Origin: Scilla litardierei | Taxonomy: Eukaryota; Streptophyta; Magnoliopsida; Asparagales; Asparagaceae | Assembly: GCA_030789695.1 (NCBI GenBank) | Contig: CM061130.1 | Coordinates: forward strand, 11,895,860-11,959,859 | Direction of reading: 5' to 3' | Length of the DNA stretch: 64,000 nt | Shown: one piece after another, positions 35,306 through 46,674 of the stretch | Position numbering within the stretch: position 1 is the first letter of the stretch | Layout: each line of letters opens with the position of its first letter | Program-made: the position numbers and the translations under genes | Notes under the pieces: generated by a model | Told to the model about the DNA's origin: nothing | The model's database searches: none | The model's input: the letters and a program-made list of their open reading frames with translations, nothing else

Positions 35306-36955
35306 TCAGGAGGTAGCGGGAGGATCTGCAGCAGCGGCAGGCTCTGCAGGAGTGGAGGTGGTCACAGGATCAGCTGAAGTGTCCACGGGAGCGACGGTAG
35401 TGGTGATCTCAGGCACGGCAGGTGTGGAGATCTCTAGAGCAGCAGCGGTAGTGGCCTCGGGAACACCAGAAGAAGTAACCACCGAAGGTATGGTGGCACC
35501 AGGTGTGCTCTCGGGGTCACCAGCAGAAGAATCAGCAGCACCAGAAGTGCCCGCAGGGGCACGAGTAGCAACACGAACAAGCTCCTCAAGCTCCTCCTCA
35601 TCCAACTCATCCTCGTCAGAGAAAGACGGAGGGATCTCAATATCAAAGTGACGAGCGATACGAGAAAGAATCTCCTCAGTACGAGCATAACGAGACTCCA
35701 AACGTCTCACAGAACGAACGAGCTCAGCAAGAGTGGTAGAGGGAGCAGGAGCAGCTGAAGTAGACGTTGAAGCAGAGGGGGTCATCCTCTGAACGTGACG
35801 GAGTGCCGCAAGAGACTTCTTGACGGCCGTCGCGTTCAGAGGGGGACCGAGAGGACGCTCATCATCAGGAGGTAAAGTGACATGGAAGTGACGGAAAACA
35901 ATTGTCAACAAGCACGGGAATGGGATATGAGCCGACTTCGTGGACTTGCGGATACACTCGAAAGCATCCATCTTATCGAGTATAATCCGAGCCCAGTTAA
36001 TCGAGCTCCCCATAAATATGGCATAGATCAACTTCAAGAATGGCTGGGATGGTAGAGAGGAGGAGCCGTACTTAGGAAGTAAGCACGACTTCAGAATCAA
36101 ATTTAGCACCCAAGCATTCGGCTTGAAGGACTTAGAGGGAACGCCAATCATGGCGGGAGGAATCTCGTGGAAAATCTCAGAAAGTACGACCTGATCGAGG
36201 GAGGATATGTCATCGACGGAGATATCTGAAGGAAGGAGGCCAGACGAGGAGATACCCAAAATCTCTCCTAAGATGTTTGCCGTGAGGACTATCGGAGTCC
36301 CCAAAACAGTCGTCTCAATCGAGTGGGTCTCGTCGTACTGACCCCGGACACAGTTGGCATAGAAGAGTTTGACCAGGCGAGGGTAGGGGTGTGGATTCAC
36401 CTTAGGGTCATATCGAAGGTAATCGATAAGACCGGAAGACGACAGAAGATCTGCGAGGCCAAGGAAGTCTGAAAACTGAACGAAATGCTCCAGAAGCAGC
36501 GGGCAGTGTTCGATACGGTTGTAAGCCGCGAGACACATAGGGTCGTCCCGACACAACGAAATATCGACACCACCAACCGGCATCGGAGCCTTTCCCTTAG
36601 GCTTACGTGTGGAAGTACGTGGACGAGAGCTAGACTCAGGTTGCCTAGGAGGAGGTGAAGGATTCCTATGGGTCTCAGTCTCGGGTATGTACTCGGTGTC
36701 TGAATCAGGGGGTGTATGGAAAGAGGAGGGAGACACGGTTTCCTTCGTAGGCTTGGGTTTTGGCTTGGGTTGAGCTCTAGGCTTCGCTATCATCGTCCTC
36801 CTACGCTTAAGAGGAGGCGAAGACGAAGAAGGTTGGGTAGGCTTTGATCGGCGTTTAGGTGGGGTTCGCATAGGTTGGTCGGGATCCGTAAGGGATGGCT
36901 CTACGGTCATAGGCGAAGGGCTCGTAGGAAGGATCGGGATACGGCTTCGTGCCAT
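35306..36955 (-). CDS. Intact extra ORF of the SIRE element (putative plant transposon protein type)
   Basis: A continuous 549-codon frame, the longest intact ORF in the window. Residues 1-128 are Pro/Ser/Arg/Lys-rich with a nuclear-localisation-like LKRRR near 49. Residues about 129-400 form the conserved globular part (DISLCRDDPMCLAAYNRIEH, VKLFYANCVRG, EILGISSSG, NLILKSCLLPKYG, FMGSSINWARII). This resembles the uncharacterised putative plant transposon protein family found in retrotransposon extra ORFs. The C-terminal part has a short helical stretch (VRRLESRYARTEEILSRIA), an acidic run and an Ala/Thr/Pro-rich tail. I see no signal peptide or membrane segment, so it is not a typical envelope protein. 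Its role is unknown. Confidence 0.8.
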   Translation of the reverse strand: MARSRIPILPTSPSPMTVEPSLTDPDQPMRTPPKRRSKPTQPSSSSPPLKRRRTMIAKPRAQPKPKPKPTKETVSPSSFHTPPDSDTEYIPETETHRNPSPPPRQPESSSRPRTSTRKPKGKAPMPVGGVDISLCRDDPMCLAAYNRIEHCPLLLEHFVQFSDFLGLADLLSSSGLIDYLRYDPKVNPHPYPRLVKLFYANCVRGQYDETHSIETTVLGTPIVLTANILGEILGISSSGLLPSDISVDDISSLDQVVLSEIFHEIPPAMIGVPSKSFKPNAWVLNLILKSCLLPKYGSSSLPSQPFLKLIYAIFMGSSINWARIILDKMDAFECIRKSTKSAHIPFPCLLTIVFRHFHVTLPPDDERPLGPPLNATAVKKSLAALRHVQRMTPSASTSTSAAPAPSTTLAELVRSVRRLESRYARTEEILSRIARHFDIEIPPSFSDEDELDEEELEELVRVATRAPAGTSGAADSSAGDPESTPGATIPSVVTSSGVPEATTAAALEISTPAVPEITTTVAPVDTSADPVTTSTPAEPAAAADPPATS

Positions 36956-37758
36956 AAGCGCGACACGATACGTACGAATTAACTCTAGAAATCGAGATCA
37001 AAAGCCCTAAAACAAACCCTAGTCGAAACCCTAACAATGAAAACTAAGAAACCCTAACCCTAAGCACAAGAAACAAACCCTAGAAGCTAGGAGAGGGAGG
37101 GAGAAAGGTCACCTAGGGGAGATCGACGGACGGCGACGGAAATAGATCGGAGAGATGGCCGGAATCGATCGGACACGACGGAGGAAGGAGGGAGCCGAAG
37201 GGTCACGGAGGGGGGTTTGGCTGAGAGAGGGATAATTAACCGACTAGACACGATTCTAGTCGGATAGATCGAGTTAAAAGTCGATAGGAAAGGCAAAAGA
37301 CAAATCAGTCCCTGAACACTTAGTCGGTCACAGTTCAAGCACTGACCGACTAGATGACGATCTAGTCGGTCGGTCAATGAGCTTGAACCGACTAAGTGAA
37401 AACAGTAACTGAAGCCAAAATAACTGACAAGAATTAGTCGGTCTGAGTTCATTTACTGACCGACTAGATCTCAATCTAGTCGGTCGGTCAATGAACATGA
37501 ACCGACTAAAGAGGTCCAAAAATTTTAGAATTTGAAATTTTGATTTCTCTCCTAATCGCACTTGGACGAAACAACGAAATAATCTCATTAGTCATTACAC
37601 TACCCCATTAAACATCGAAAATCTTAAATTTGACGTTTACGAACAAATCGAGCGAAAATTCCGAAAATTCAACAAAAATCCAGAAAATTCCAATACATCA
37701 AGCATGTGCAAATATAAAGAATTGAATAGCATGCAAGATTATTGAAAACATATGAATC
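36956..37758 (-). promoter_or_regulatory. Pol-to-ORF spacer with U3-like palindromes (possible internal promoter)
   Basis: Two full units and one partial unit of the LTR palindrome layout lie at about 37230-37512 (TAGTCGGTC, GACCGACTAG, CTAGTCGGTCGGTCAA, ACCGACTAA), upstream of the 549-codon ORF. Because the motif otherwise occurs only in U3, it may give this ORF its own transcript. That is inference. Confidence 0.5.
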
Positions 37759-40700
37759 CTAAATCTCGGATTCACCCATAATCCCCAATTCTCGACGCAA
37801 CCGCACAAAGGAGTCTTCCTTTAGGGCTTTCGTGAAAATATCGGCGATTTGCTTCTGGGTTTCAACGTACACTAATATGATGTCCTTTTTAGCAACATGA
37901 TCATCTAAGAAATGGTGTCGGACATCTATGTGTTTCGAATAGGAATGGTGTACCGGGTTCTTAGAGAGACATATTGCACTTTGGTTGTCCACCATGATAG
38001 GGCAAGTATCACAGTTTATACCAAAGTCTTTAAGTGTGTGTCTCATCCAAAGAACTTGAGCACACGTGGCACCGGCGGCAATATATTCCGCCTCGGTGGT
38101 TGAAAGTGATACGGAATTCTACTTCTTGGAAAACCAAGAGACAAGAGAATTTCCTATAAAATGGCAAGTGCCACTAGTACTTTTTCTGTCGGATTTGCAT
38201 CCCGCATAATCTGCGTCACTATATGAGATTAACTCATATGTGCTAGATTTTGGATAAAGTAATCCAAAATCAAGTGTGTAACTTAGATAACGGAAATTAC
38301 GTTTTATCGCTACTAAGTGAGACTCCTTAGGTTGAGACTGATAACGAGCACATACACATATGACAAACATTATATCGGGCCTACTTGCGGTAAGATAAAG
38401 TAAACTACCTATCATACCTCGATATAGACGAATGTCTACATCTTTACCGCCCGTATCCTTATCAAGATGCGTAGTAGTTCTCATTGGAGTCTTCTTCCCG
38501 GAGGCATTCTCCATTCCAAATCGCTTTAGCAACTCCACCGTGTACTTCGTTTGGTGGATGAAGATTGCATCGTTCATATGGCGAATTTGGAGACCTAAGA
38601 AATATTTGAGCTCACCCATGTGGCTCATCTCAAATTGATCCTTCATCACATTAGAAAACTCTTCGCAAAGAGCAAAGTTAGTAGCACCGAAAATGATATC
38701 ATCAACATATATTTGAACTAAAATTATATCATTATTCGAATACTTAACAAATAATGTGGAATCAACTTCTCCCATTTTAAAACCTAAATCCAAAAGAAAA
38801 TTCTTTAAACGGTCATACCAAGCTCGAGGAGCTTGTCTCAAATCGTAAAGTGCTTTCTTAAGTTTGAAAACATGGTTTGGGAATTTTTCATTAATAAAAC
38901 CCGGAGGTTGAGAGACGTAAACTTCCTCAACAATATCTCCATTTAAAAATGCACTTTTAACATCCATTTGAAATAATTTAAAATCCTTATGGCATGCAAA
39001 AGACAATAATAATCTAATTGATTCTAATCTAGCTACCGGAGCGAATGATTCTTCGAAATCAATACCTTCCTCTTGACGATAGCCTTGAGCAACTAACCGA
39101 GCTTTGTTCCGGACGACGACTTGGTTTTCGTCGGTCTTGTTCTTGAAGATCCACTTTGTCCCTATGACGGTGTGGTTCTTTGATGGCAAAGGAACAAGCT
39201 CCCAAACCTCATTCCTCTCGAATTGAATGAGCTCCTCCTCCATGGCTAAGATCCAAGCGCTATCTTCGCACGCTTCATTAATATTCTTTGGCTCTATCGA
39301 GGAGGCAAAGGCACAATGAGCGAAGTAGTTCACTTGCGATCTCGTCTTGACACTATCATGGATATTGTCAATGACTTGCTCATGAGGATGGTCACGAACG
39401 GTATGAAGCCGTTTGGAAATTCCCTGATCACTAGGAACATTCTCAAAAACTTCATTAGTCGGGTTAGTCTCAATAGAATCAATAGAATCAATAGAATTAG
39501 AATTACCAATTGAATCACATAAGACATCCATGGAGTCATCATCATTAATTCTAGTTGGGACAAATCCTTCATTAAATGAGACATGAAGCGATTCCTCGAT
39601 CGTTGAGGTTCGTTTGTTGTATATCTGGTAGGCTTTGCTACGGGAGGAATATCCAACAAATATCCCCTCATCGGATCTTGGATCGAATTTGTCCAAACTA
39701 CCATACGTGTTTTTAATAAAACATTTTGCATCAAAAACACGAAAATGTTTAACTTGAGGCAACCTACCAAACAACAATTCATAACAAGTTTGTTTAGTGT
39801 CGGGCCTCAAAAGTATTCTATTAAACACATAGCAAGCGGTATGTACCGCTTCCGCCCAAAATTGATGGCCAAGTTGGCTATCATCGAGCATAGTGCGAGC
39901 ACATTCCACTAGCGTCCTATTCTTTCTCTCAACAACACCATTTTGAGGAGGTGCGCGAGGGAATGAAAAGGTGTGTGTAATACCAACTTCATCACAAAAT
40001 GTCTCAAAAGACTCATTCTCAAATTCCCCTCCATGATCACTACGAATAGTGACAATGGTGGTTCCAATGAGATTTTGTACTTTCTTAACAAAAATTGTGA
40101 AGTTTTCAAAAGCTTCATTTTTATTACACAATGAAAATACCCAAGTAAACCTAGAGAAGTCATCAACGATGACAAGTCCATATCTAGCATTACCTAATGA
40201 AGCAACTCTAGTTGGCCCAAATAAATCTAGATGTAATAGCTCTAGTGGCCGCTTAGATGAAATGCTTTTATTAGGTTTAAATGAAGATTTTGGAAGCTTG
40301 CCTCGTTGACACGAGTCACAAAAGCATTTCTTTTGAAAGACAAGCTTAGGGAAACCTCTAATAGAGTTTAACTTGGAAAGCTTAAAGAGTGTTCCAAAGT
40401 TCACATGACCAAAACGTCGATGCCATAAGTGTTGTTCACTTTTGTTGGCAATGAGACATTGTTCATGTGATCTTGGAAGATCTAGGATATATATATATCC
40501 TTATGGCGTGTGCCGGAAAACAATACATCATTAGTATTCTTATTCAAAATATAGTACATTCCTTTCGCAAAGCTAACTTTGTAACCTTTGTCACAAAGTT
40601 GGCTTATTGAAATAAGATTGTGGTTTAATCCTTTAACAATGTAAATATCACATATAAGTGGTTTAGAAGGATTACCCACTTTTCCAACACCTATGATGGT

Positions 40701-41014
40701 TCCGCTCTCGTTGCCTCCAAAGACGACTCGGTTTCCATTTGCAATGGGCACCACTCCGGAGAGCAATTGAGCGTCACCCGTCATGTGTTTTGAACAACCG
40801 CTATCGAGTATCCAATTATTCTTGGAGCCAAATTTTGATTTGTTGCTTCGTTTCTTTCTCTTGAGTACCTATAGATAGAAAATATCGTATCATGGTACCC
40901 AAGGTCATTGGGTCCAAAAGATTTGACCTTTGAAAGCCAAGTCCAATTGGACTTAGACTTCCCCACATAATTACTACTATGCACAACATTCATGAAGTAA
41001 GAATTCATGTAACT
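37759..41014 (-). pseudogene. SIRE pol: protease, integrase, RT, RNase H (broken)
   Basis: The protease motif WILDSGCSKHMTG lies at about 40776-40814. GAG-pre-integrase and HHCC segments follow ([20 protein letters not shown]). In the 761-codon frame 40404-38119 the integrase triad is Asp60, Asp123 and Glu159, exactly DD35E. The RT motif YVDD is near residue 565, and RNase H follows with [16 protein letters not shown]. Lesions: a frameshift near 40860, a frameshift at the TA run near 40490, and a TAG at 38119-38121 followed in frame by the last 120 codons (38118-37759, NSVSLSTTEAEYIAAG). Downstream is the extra ORF. Confidence 0.93.
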
Positions 41015-43162
41015 TTATTTTTCATCCATATTTGTGTCCTTTGGGCTCCAAATAGTGAAGATTTTGGGAGCCCTCATCCTATTGGGTGCATGCATGCGTT
41101 GTTGATTTCTATGTGATGCATGACGTGGATAGGCATAATGAACATGATGAAATAGTGCACGACGATAATTATTCATATGATGATGTGGGTGAACATATGC
41201 ATGTGGGGGAACACGTGCATGAGGGTGTCTCATATGGTGTGCACGTGCCCGTGGATGCGGTGCATAAAAATCATCATATGTGTGAGCATGTGGAGTAGGA
41301 TTTGTGTTCTTACGTGGCATGGTATTTGTGTACATGTAGGCATGGCCCTTCTTTGGAGGTCCACCCAAAGTGGGTTTCTTTCCAAAAGACGGTGTGTACG
41401 AGGTGGAAGCACCATTGGTAGATGAACTACCAATAGAGTGTTTGCTACCACTCGTTGAGGCATCGGAAGTTGGCCTAACAAAGGTAGTGGCTGACTTGGA
41501 TGAATTTCCCAACTTATACCCCAAACCAACGTGGTGATTGGCCGAAGGTAAGACATTTAGGATATTATCCAAATGGCCCTTACCCTTATTGAATTCATTG
41601 ATTCGGCCTAATGTGTTCTCATATTTCTCGGTGAGAGAACGCATAGAAGCATCCAAAGTGGATACTTGCGATGTGAGCACATAAACACGAGATTTGAGAT
41701 TTTCATTCTCAATACTCAAAGTTGAGTTTTAAGAAGTCAAATCCGCTATCTTGTGTTTCTCCGAGTCCTCAATGCTAACATGTTCAAGTTGAGACTTGAG
41801 ATTTACAATCTCATTTTTCAACTCTTCAACAACGGTGTCGTTGTTGGTGATGATAGTTTTAGGCGAGGTTTGGATGCTAGCTAAATCATCTTTTACTTTA
41901 GTATACCTATTTACTAATTTAGTGTATTTAGACCATAATTGCTCATTAGCATTTCTAAGGTCATCCATGGTTACCTCATCGCCTTCGTTGTCGCTATTAT
42001 CGGAAGAGGAATCTTTATCTTGCTCCTCTCTAGTCATGAAGCACATATGTGCTTACTCCACTTGCTCATCGTCCGACTCTCCACTAGATGAATCATCAGA
42101 GTCGGAGAATGTCCCGACAAGCCCTTTCTTGTACCCCTTCTTGTATTTCTTGGACTTGTCGAACTTCGGCGCCTTCCACTTTTCCTTTTGCTTATTTAGA
42201 GGACACTCCGCTTTCATGTGTCCTGGCTTATTGCATTTAAAGCACAAGGGAGAGGAGGCGTTAGTAGAACTAAACTTCGATTTGTTTTTGAAGTTACCTT
42301 TCCGAAAGAACCAGTTGAACTTCTTTGCCATGATTGCCATGGACTCCAAGTCCAACTCGTCTTCCGAGTCTTCATCATCGGTCGATGTGGATGTGGATGG
42401 AGCGGCCTTGAAAGCAATAGCCTTCTTCTTTGGCTCGTCTTGCTTTAGGTAGGACTTCATCTTGTCCTGCAACTTCAACTTGCTATCCTTGCGTACCTCG
42501 TATGACATTAAAGTACCCATTAGTTGAACAACGGTATAGGTTTTCATGTCATTACCTTCCTCGATGGCGAAGGTCTGTTTCTCCCAACAAGAAGGAAGTC
42601 CATTGATAATCTTCGAGACTTTCTCCTTTTGGGTGTAGGTTTTACCGAGAGCCTCCAACTCGTTTGTGATGTCGACGAAGCGAGCGTAGTACTCCTTCAT
42701 CTTCTCACCCTGTAGCATATGAAATAACTCGTAATCTTTATTAACTACAACGAGTTTAGAGTCTCTTACCCTACTTATCCCTTCATGCAAGATGATAAGG
42801 GAGTTCCATATTTGATATGCACTCTTACATGTGCATATCTTATTGAAGTCCTCGGGCTCCAAAGCACATTGCAAGACGTTCATTGCCTTGGCATTGCTTA
42901 CCTCCGCGGCGATCTCCGCGAGAGTCCACTTCTCGAAATCTTCTTCGGCGGGCTCGACATACTCCTTCATCGTGGCCCTCCATAGTGAAGCACTCCGGAG
43001 GAAAGTTTCCATCCGGCATTTCCAGTACCCGTAGTTGGTACCGTTGAAGAATGGAGGCCTCGTTGAGGAGTGTCCTTCCATTACCGAAGACGCTCCTTCA
43101 CGGTTCCTGAAGGTGCTGTAGTCGGAAGGTGGACGCACGGTTTTGTTGTCGTTGGCAGACAT
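41015..43162 (-). pseudogene. SIRE gag with C-terminal coiled coil, interrupted by stops
   Basis: The first frame (43162-42053, 369 aa) starts MSANDNKTVRPPSDYS and has the UBN2-type gag core (FNGTNYGYWKCRMETFLRS, INGLPSCWEK). A CX2CX4HX4C knuckle (CFKCNKPGHMKAEC) lies near residues 307-320. After TAA at 42053-42055 the same frame continues (42046-41729) with a coiled-coil stretch, reaches TAA at 41729-41731, and continues again to 41015 with a His-rich tail. Without those stops gag would run about 710 codons, usual for SIRE gag regions. Start choice follows the primer site 13 bp upstream. Confidence 0.9.
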
Positions 43163-43174
43163 AGCTATAGACTT

Positions 43175-43187
43175 GGCTCTGATACCA
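43175..43187 (-). other. Primer-binding site of the SIRE element (tRNA-Met type)
   Basis: Minus strand TGGTATCAGAGCC, three bases after the LTR end. Confidence 0.93.
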
Positions 43188-43189
43188 AA

Positions 43190-44925
43190 TGTAATGCCCT
43201 ACTAAGCTACTGCACAAGTACTAGAGGGGGTGAATAGTACTTTAAAATAATTAAGAGGCTAATTCCTAATTACCTTGCAAACTCTACCAAACAATGCGGA
43301 AATGCGGAAATGTAAATGTTAGACAACAAAGAAACAATCGCAAACAAGCAATATTACTGGGTTCGGATCCACCCAAGTCTCCCCGAATTGTTCCCGGTGA
43401 TCCTACGTCCCAACCACCCGGATCCCCTCCGGATACTTGAGTTAGAAACCCTAACTCAAGATTCCCACTATGAAATACTTGTGAAAAACCTTCACAAGTC
43501 AAATCATACACAAATGAAACTTATGACTCCCACAACCCGGGATCACAACCACTCTCACAACCGAGAGTAAAACACTTACAATATGAAAGTAAATGAAATA
43601 GAACTTCTTACCGACAAAATACCTATGCCTTGAGTAATACTTACGAATTAGGGCAAAGATGATTTTGGTGAAGAAGAAGAGGCACCAAACCCTAGCTCCA
43701 AGATGTAGATCAGCGATGGAGAGCTATGAGGTTGATGGTGACCTAGAATCAAGCACTTGGCTTGGAAGGCTTCACACTCAATGAATCTCTCTTTGGAAGT
43801 AAGAGTGGGAGAGATTCTTGAATGGAATGAAAAAGCTTTGAATGAGAGTAAATGCTTTCTCTTTGATCTCTAAACTTCTCTTAAAATCAGCCTTGAGTGC
43901 AATGAATGCAGCTCACCAAGTATTTATAGGTTAGAGGAAAGAGAGAGAGAAAAATGTTTCAATTAATGCTCCAATGGCTCTATTCTGAACCCAACTAGTC
44001 GGTCAAAGAAGGTTGACTGACCGACTAGTTCATCAACTAGTCGGTCGGTCAAACAGCATGAACCGACTAATGGTAGAACAGCCAAAAGGTCGAAGTTCAG
44101 ACTTAAGGAACTAGTCGGTCTAAGAAGAGTAGCTGACCGACTAGTTTCACAACTAGTCGGTCGGTGACTCAACTGAGACTGACTAAGAGAAAAACAAATA
44201 GTCTGAGAACAAATTGATTTAGTCGGTCCAAGAACAAATGTTGACCGACTAGTTCATCAACTAGTCGGTCGCCAAATATACATAGACCGACTAACGATAA
44301 AAAGTAAGTTGGCATGTACAGGGAAAGCTCAACTAGTCGGTCTAAGAAGCATCACTGACCGACTAGTTCACAAACTAGTCGGTCGGTGAGTCAACGTAGA
44401 CCGACTAACTGTAAACAGTAAAGAGCTTAGAATTGACTGACGTAAACTAGTCGGTCCAAGAAGCTTTGCCGACCGACTAGATCACCATCTAGTCGGTTGG
44501 TTCTTCTTCTTGAACCAACTAACATGCACAAGAAGTCACGAATCGAAGCGCGAAGCTTCGGGAAAGTTTGAATGGACTTCTACTAAGATCCTAGATCTAA
44601 GATATGAGCGATATGAAGATTAAAACGTAAGACCTACTCAAGGCTTAACATTCTACAGAACGAAGCTAAAAGACTGTAAATAAAACTTGACGAACCGTCT
44701 TCGAAAGCTTCGATCCGAATCTTCATGACTTCTAAAATGGTCCAAAAGCTTCAACGAATCTTTAGGCATTCGATCACGTGTTTTGAGAAGTCTTGAGACG
44801 TCGCTTTGGATATTCATATAAGTTTGGCGACGATCTCCATAACTGCGCTCACAAAGTGTTAGTTCACGATATATTTATGTTTGTTCATCATCCAAAACCA
44901 AATCCGGGGAGTCCAATATCCAACA
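43190..44925 (-). repeat. 5' LTR of the SIRE element
   Basis: Same as 32617-34351 with about 2% differences, including the palindrome array at about 43993-44520. Confidence 0.95.
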
Positions 44926-44930
44926 CACTA

Positions 44931-45953
44931 CACCTACCCACACACAAGATCCTATAACAATAATAGTTAGTCCCAATAATATAACAACAATAAACATAAC
45001 ATTTCTAAGTGAGAAAGAAGAGAAGAGAAAGGAAAACTTAAGGCCACTGATATATTTTTTTAAAACATTTGGAAAAACGTGTGGAGTTGTGGTAATGGAT
45101 GAGGGAGGATAAATGATTCGTGATCTTGTGAGCTAGTTTCAAAAACTTTAAAGATTTGGTTTAAAAGAAAACAAAAGTTTTAATACAATCACATGCAGCC
45201 AAGATAAGCTATTCAATAGTACGAAAGACTAAGTCTAAGGAATTACCTGCTATGACGCTATTCACACCTATATGAATACTATCATTCAGACAACTCACAC
45301 CTATATCACAGATAACACTGAGTATGCCACATGACACAAGGGACATACATTAAGATCCTAAAGGTAACACACTCATACAGGTCCACACACTATACCTATA
45401 TATATACACCAGGACGACATCACAAACCAATGGGCCCACTACTAACTAGAGATGACATAGGCAACTACAAGCGCTGATGTCTACATAAAAGAAAGGAAAC
45501 CGAAACCAAAAGGGAAACGAAAAAAGATCGAAAAGAACGAGGTCAGATAAGGCGAGGATGAGAAGATAGCCGGTTGGATGGGACAAAATTATTGCTCAAT
45601 GTATTGAAATAGATGAAAGAAAAATTATTTGTAAAGTATGGTATCATATACTTTTATACTTATAAAAATATGTAGAAAAAGTGAGCAGACGATAAAATTT
45701 TAAAATACGAAAAAGTGTTAAACTAAGAAAATAATGAGTAGGGTGAGGTAATGATTGTTTTACATATGTAAATAGATTTATAGCAGATTTTTGAAATACG
45801 GATATGATGATTAGAAAACAGATATACTAAAAACTGAAGTCTCTTTTTTATAGCTCCAAAAATATCTTAAAAGTATTGTACGATAAGTGGTTAAAATAAA
45901 TTTAATAGTATAGAAAGAAGGGATAATATATTAAATTATCAAAATGGAAATAA

Positions 45954-46009
<56 letters not shown>

Positions 46010-46674
46010 GTATATATAAACTGAAATTCGAAATTGAAACTGGGGAATGAATTCGAAAAAATATAATATTGAAAATTCTTTAGAAGGATCGGGAGGCTGA
46101 ATGGAAAAGATTCAACGATTGGCGACTAACGATGAACGGATCACGTGATTCAAGGTCAAGAAAAAGAATCGAATGATCCAAACGTAAATATGACTAGGAG
46201 ATGAACCATGAAAAGCCACGGTGGAATCCTACGGTCTATGGCATAGAAGGTAATGATCAGAAAGATGCTAGAAGTCAGGGATTCTAATTATCGGGCCGTC
46301 TAAAGATTAGGAGAACTCGGCACTAAGACTTCCTAATGAGCTAGATTGTAATCAGGATCTAAGGGGAAAGTTCCTAAGAGAATCAAGGTTACGTTCTGCT
46401 GGGCCCGAAGTCGATGGACCAAAGCGAACGACTAAAAGAAGGGCTCTAGAAATCTAACACGGTCAGAGTCAAGTGGGGCTACTAAGGTATCCTAGGACGA
46501 GGATGAGTAAATCTTTACCAAGGTGTCAGACTATCAAACCTGGATGTCTATCTAAGTCTTCCTACCATCTAAGACTGGAAAAACCTAATTTAGACTTGTA
46601 CATGGATATTAAATGAATGTGATACTCTTATTGTTCCGAATTTTTTTATGACCTGCTTATCCACCACTATAACC
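44931..46674 (-). other. Interior of the LARD-like element, 5' part
   Basis: AT-rich, no gag or pol similarity, with an (AT)n run at 45958-46012. On the minus strand the sequence right after the LTR is GGTTATAGTGGTGGATAAGC. I cannot match it to a common primer site. Confidence 0.6.

Larger units (their letters stand above)
32617..44925 (-). mobile_element. SIRE/Maximus-type Ty1/copia element with extra 3' ORF
   Basis: LTRs of about 1735 bp (32617-34351 and 43190-44925) are flanked by the exact duplication CACTA (32612-32616 and 44926-44930). On the minus strand the order is LTR, tRNA-Met primer site, gag, pol, a noncoding stretch with palindromes, a 549-codon ORF, G-rich polypurine tracts, LTR. 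Long LTRs, a large gag with a zinc knuckle and an ORF after pol define the SIRE group. By eye about 35 substitutions separate the LTRs (near 2%), so insertion is recent. Gag-pol is broken, so movement would need help from another copy. Confidence 0.95.
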
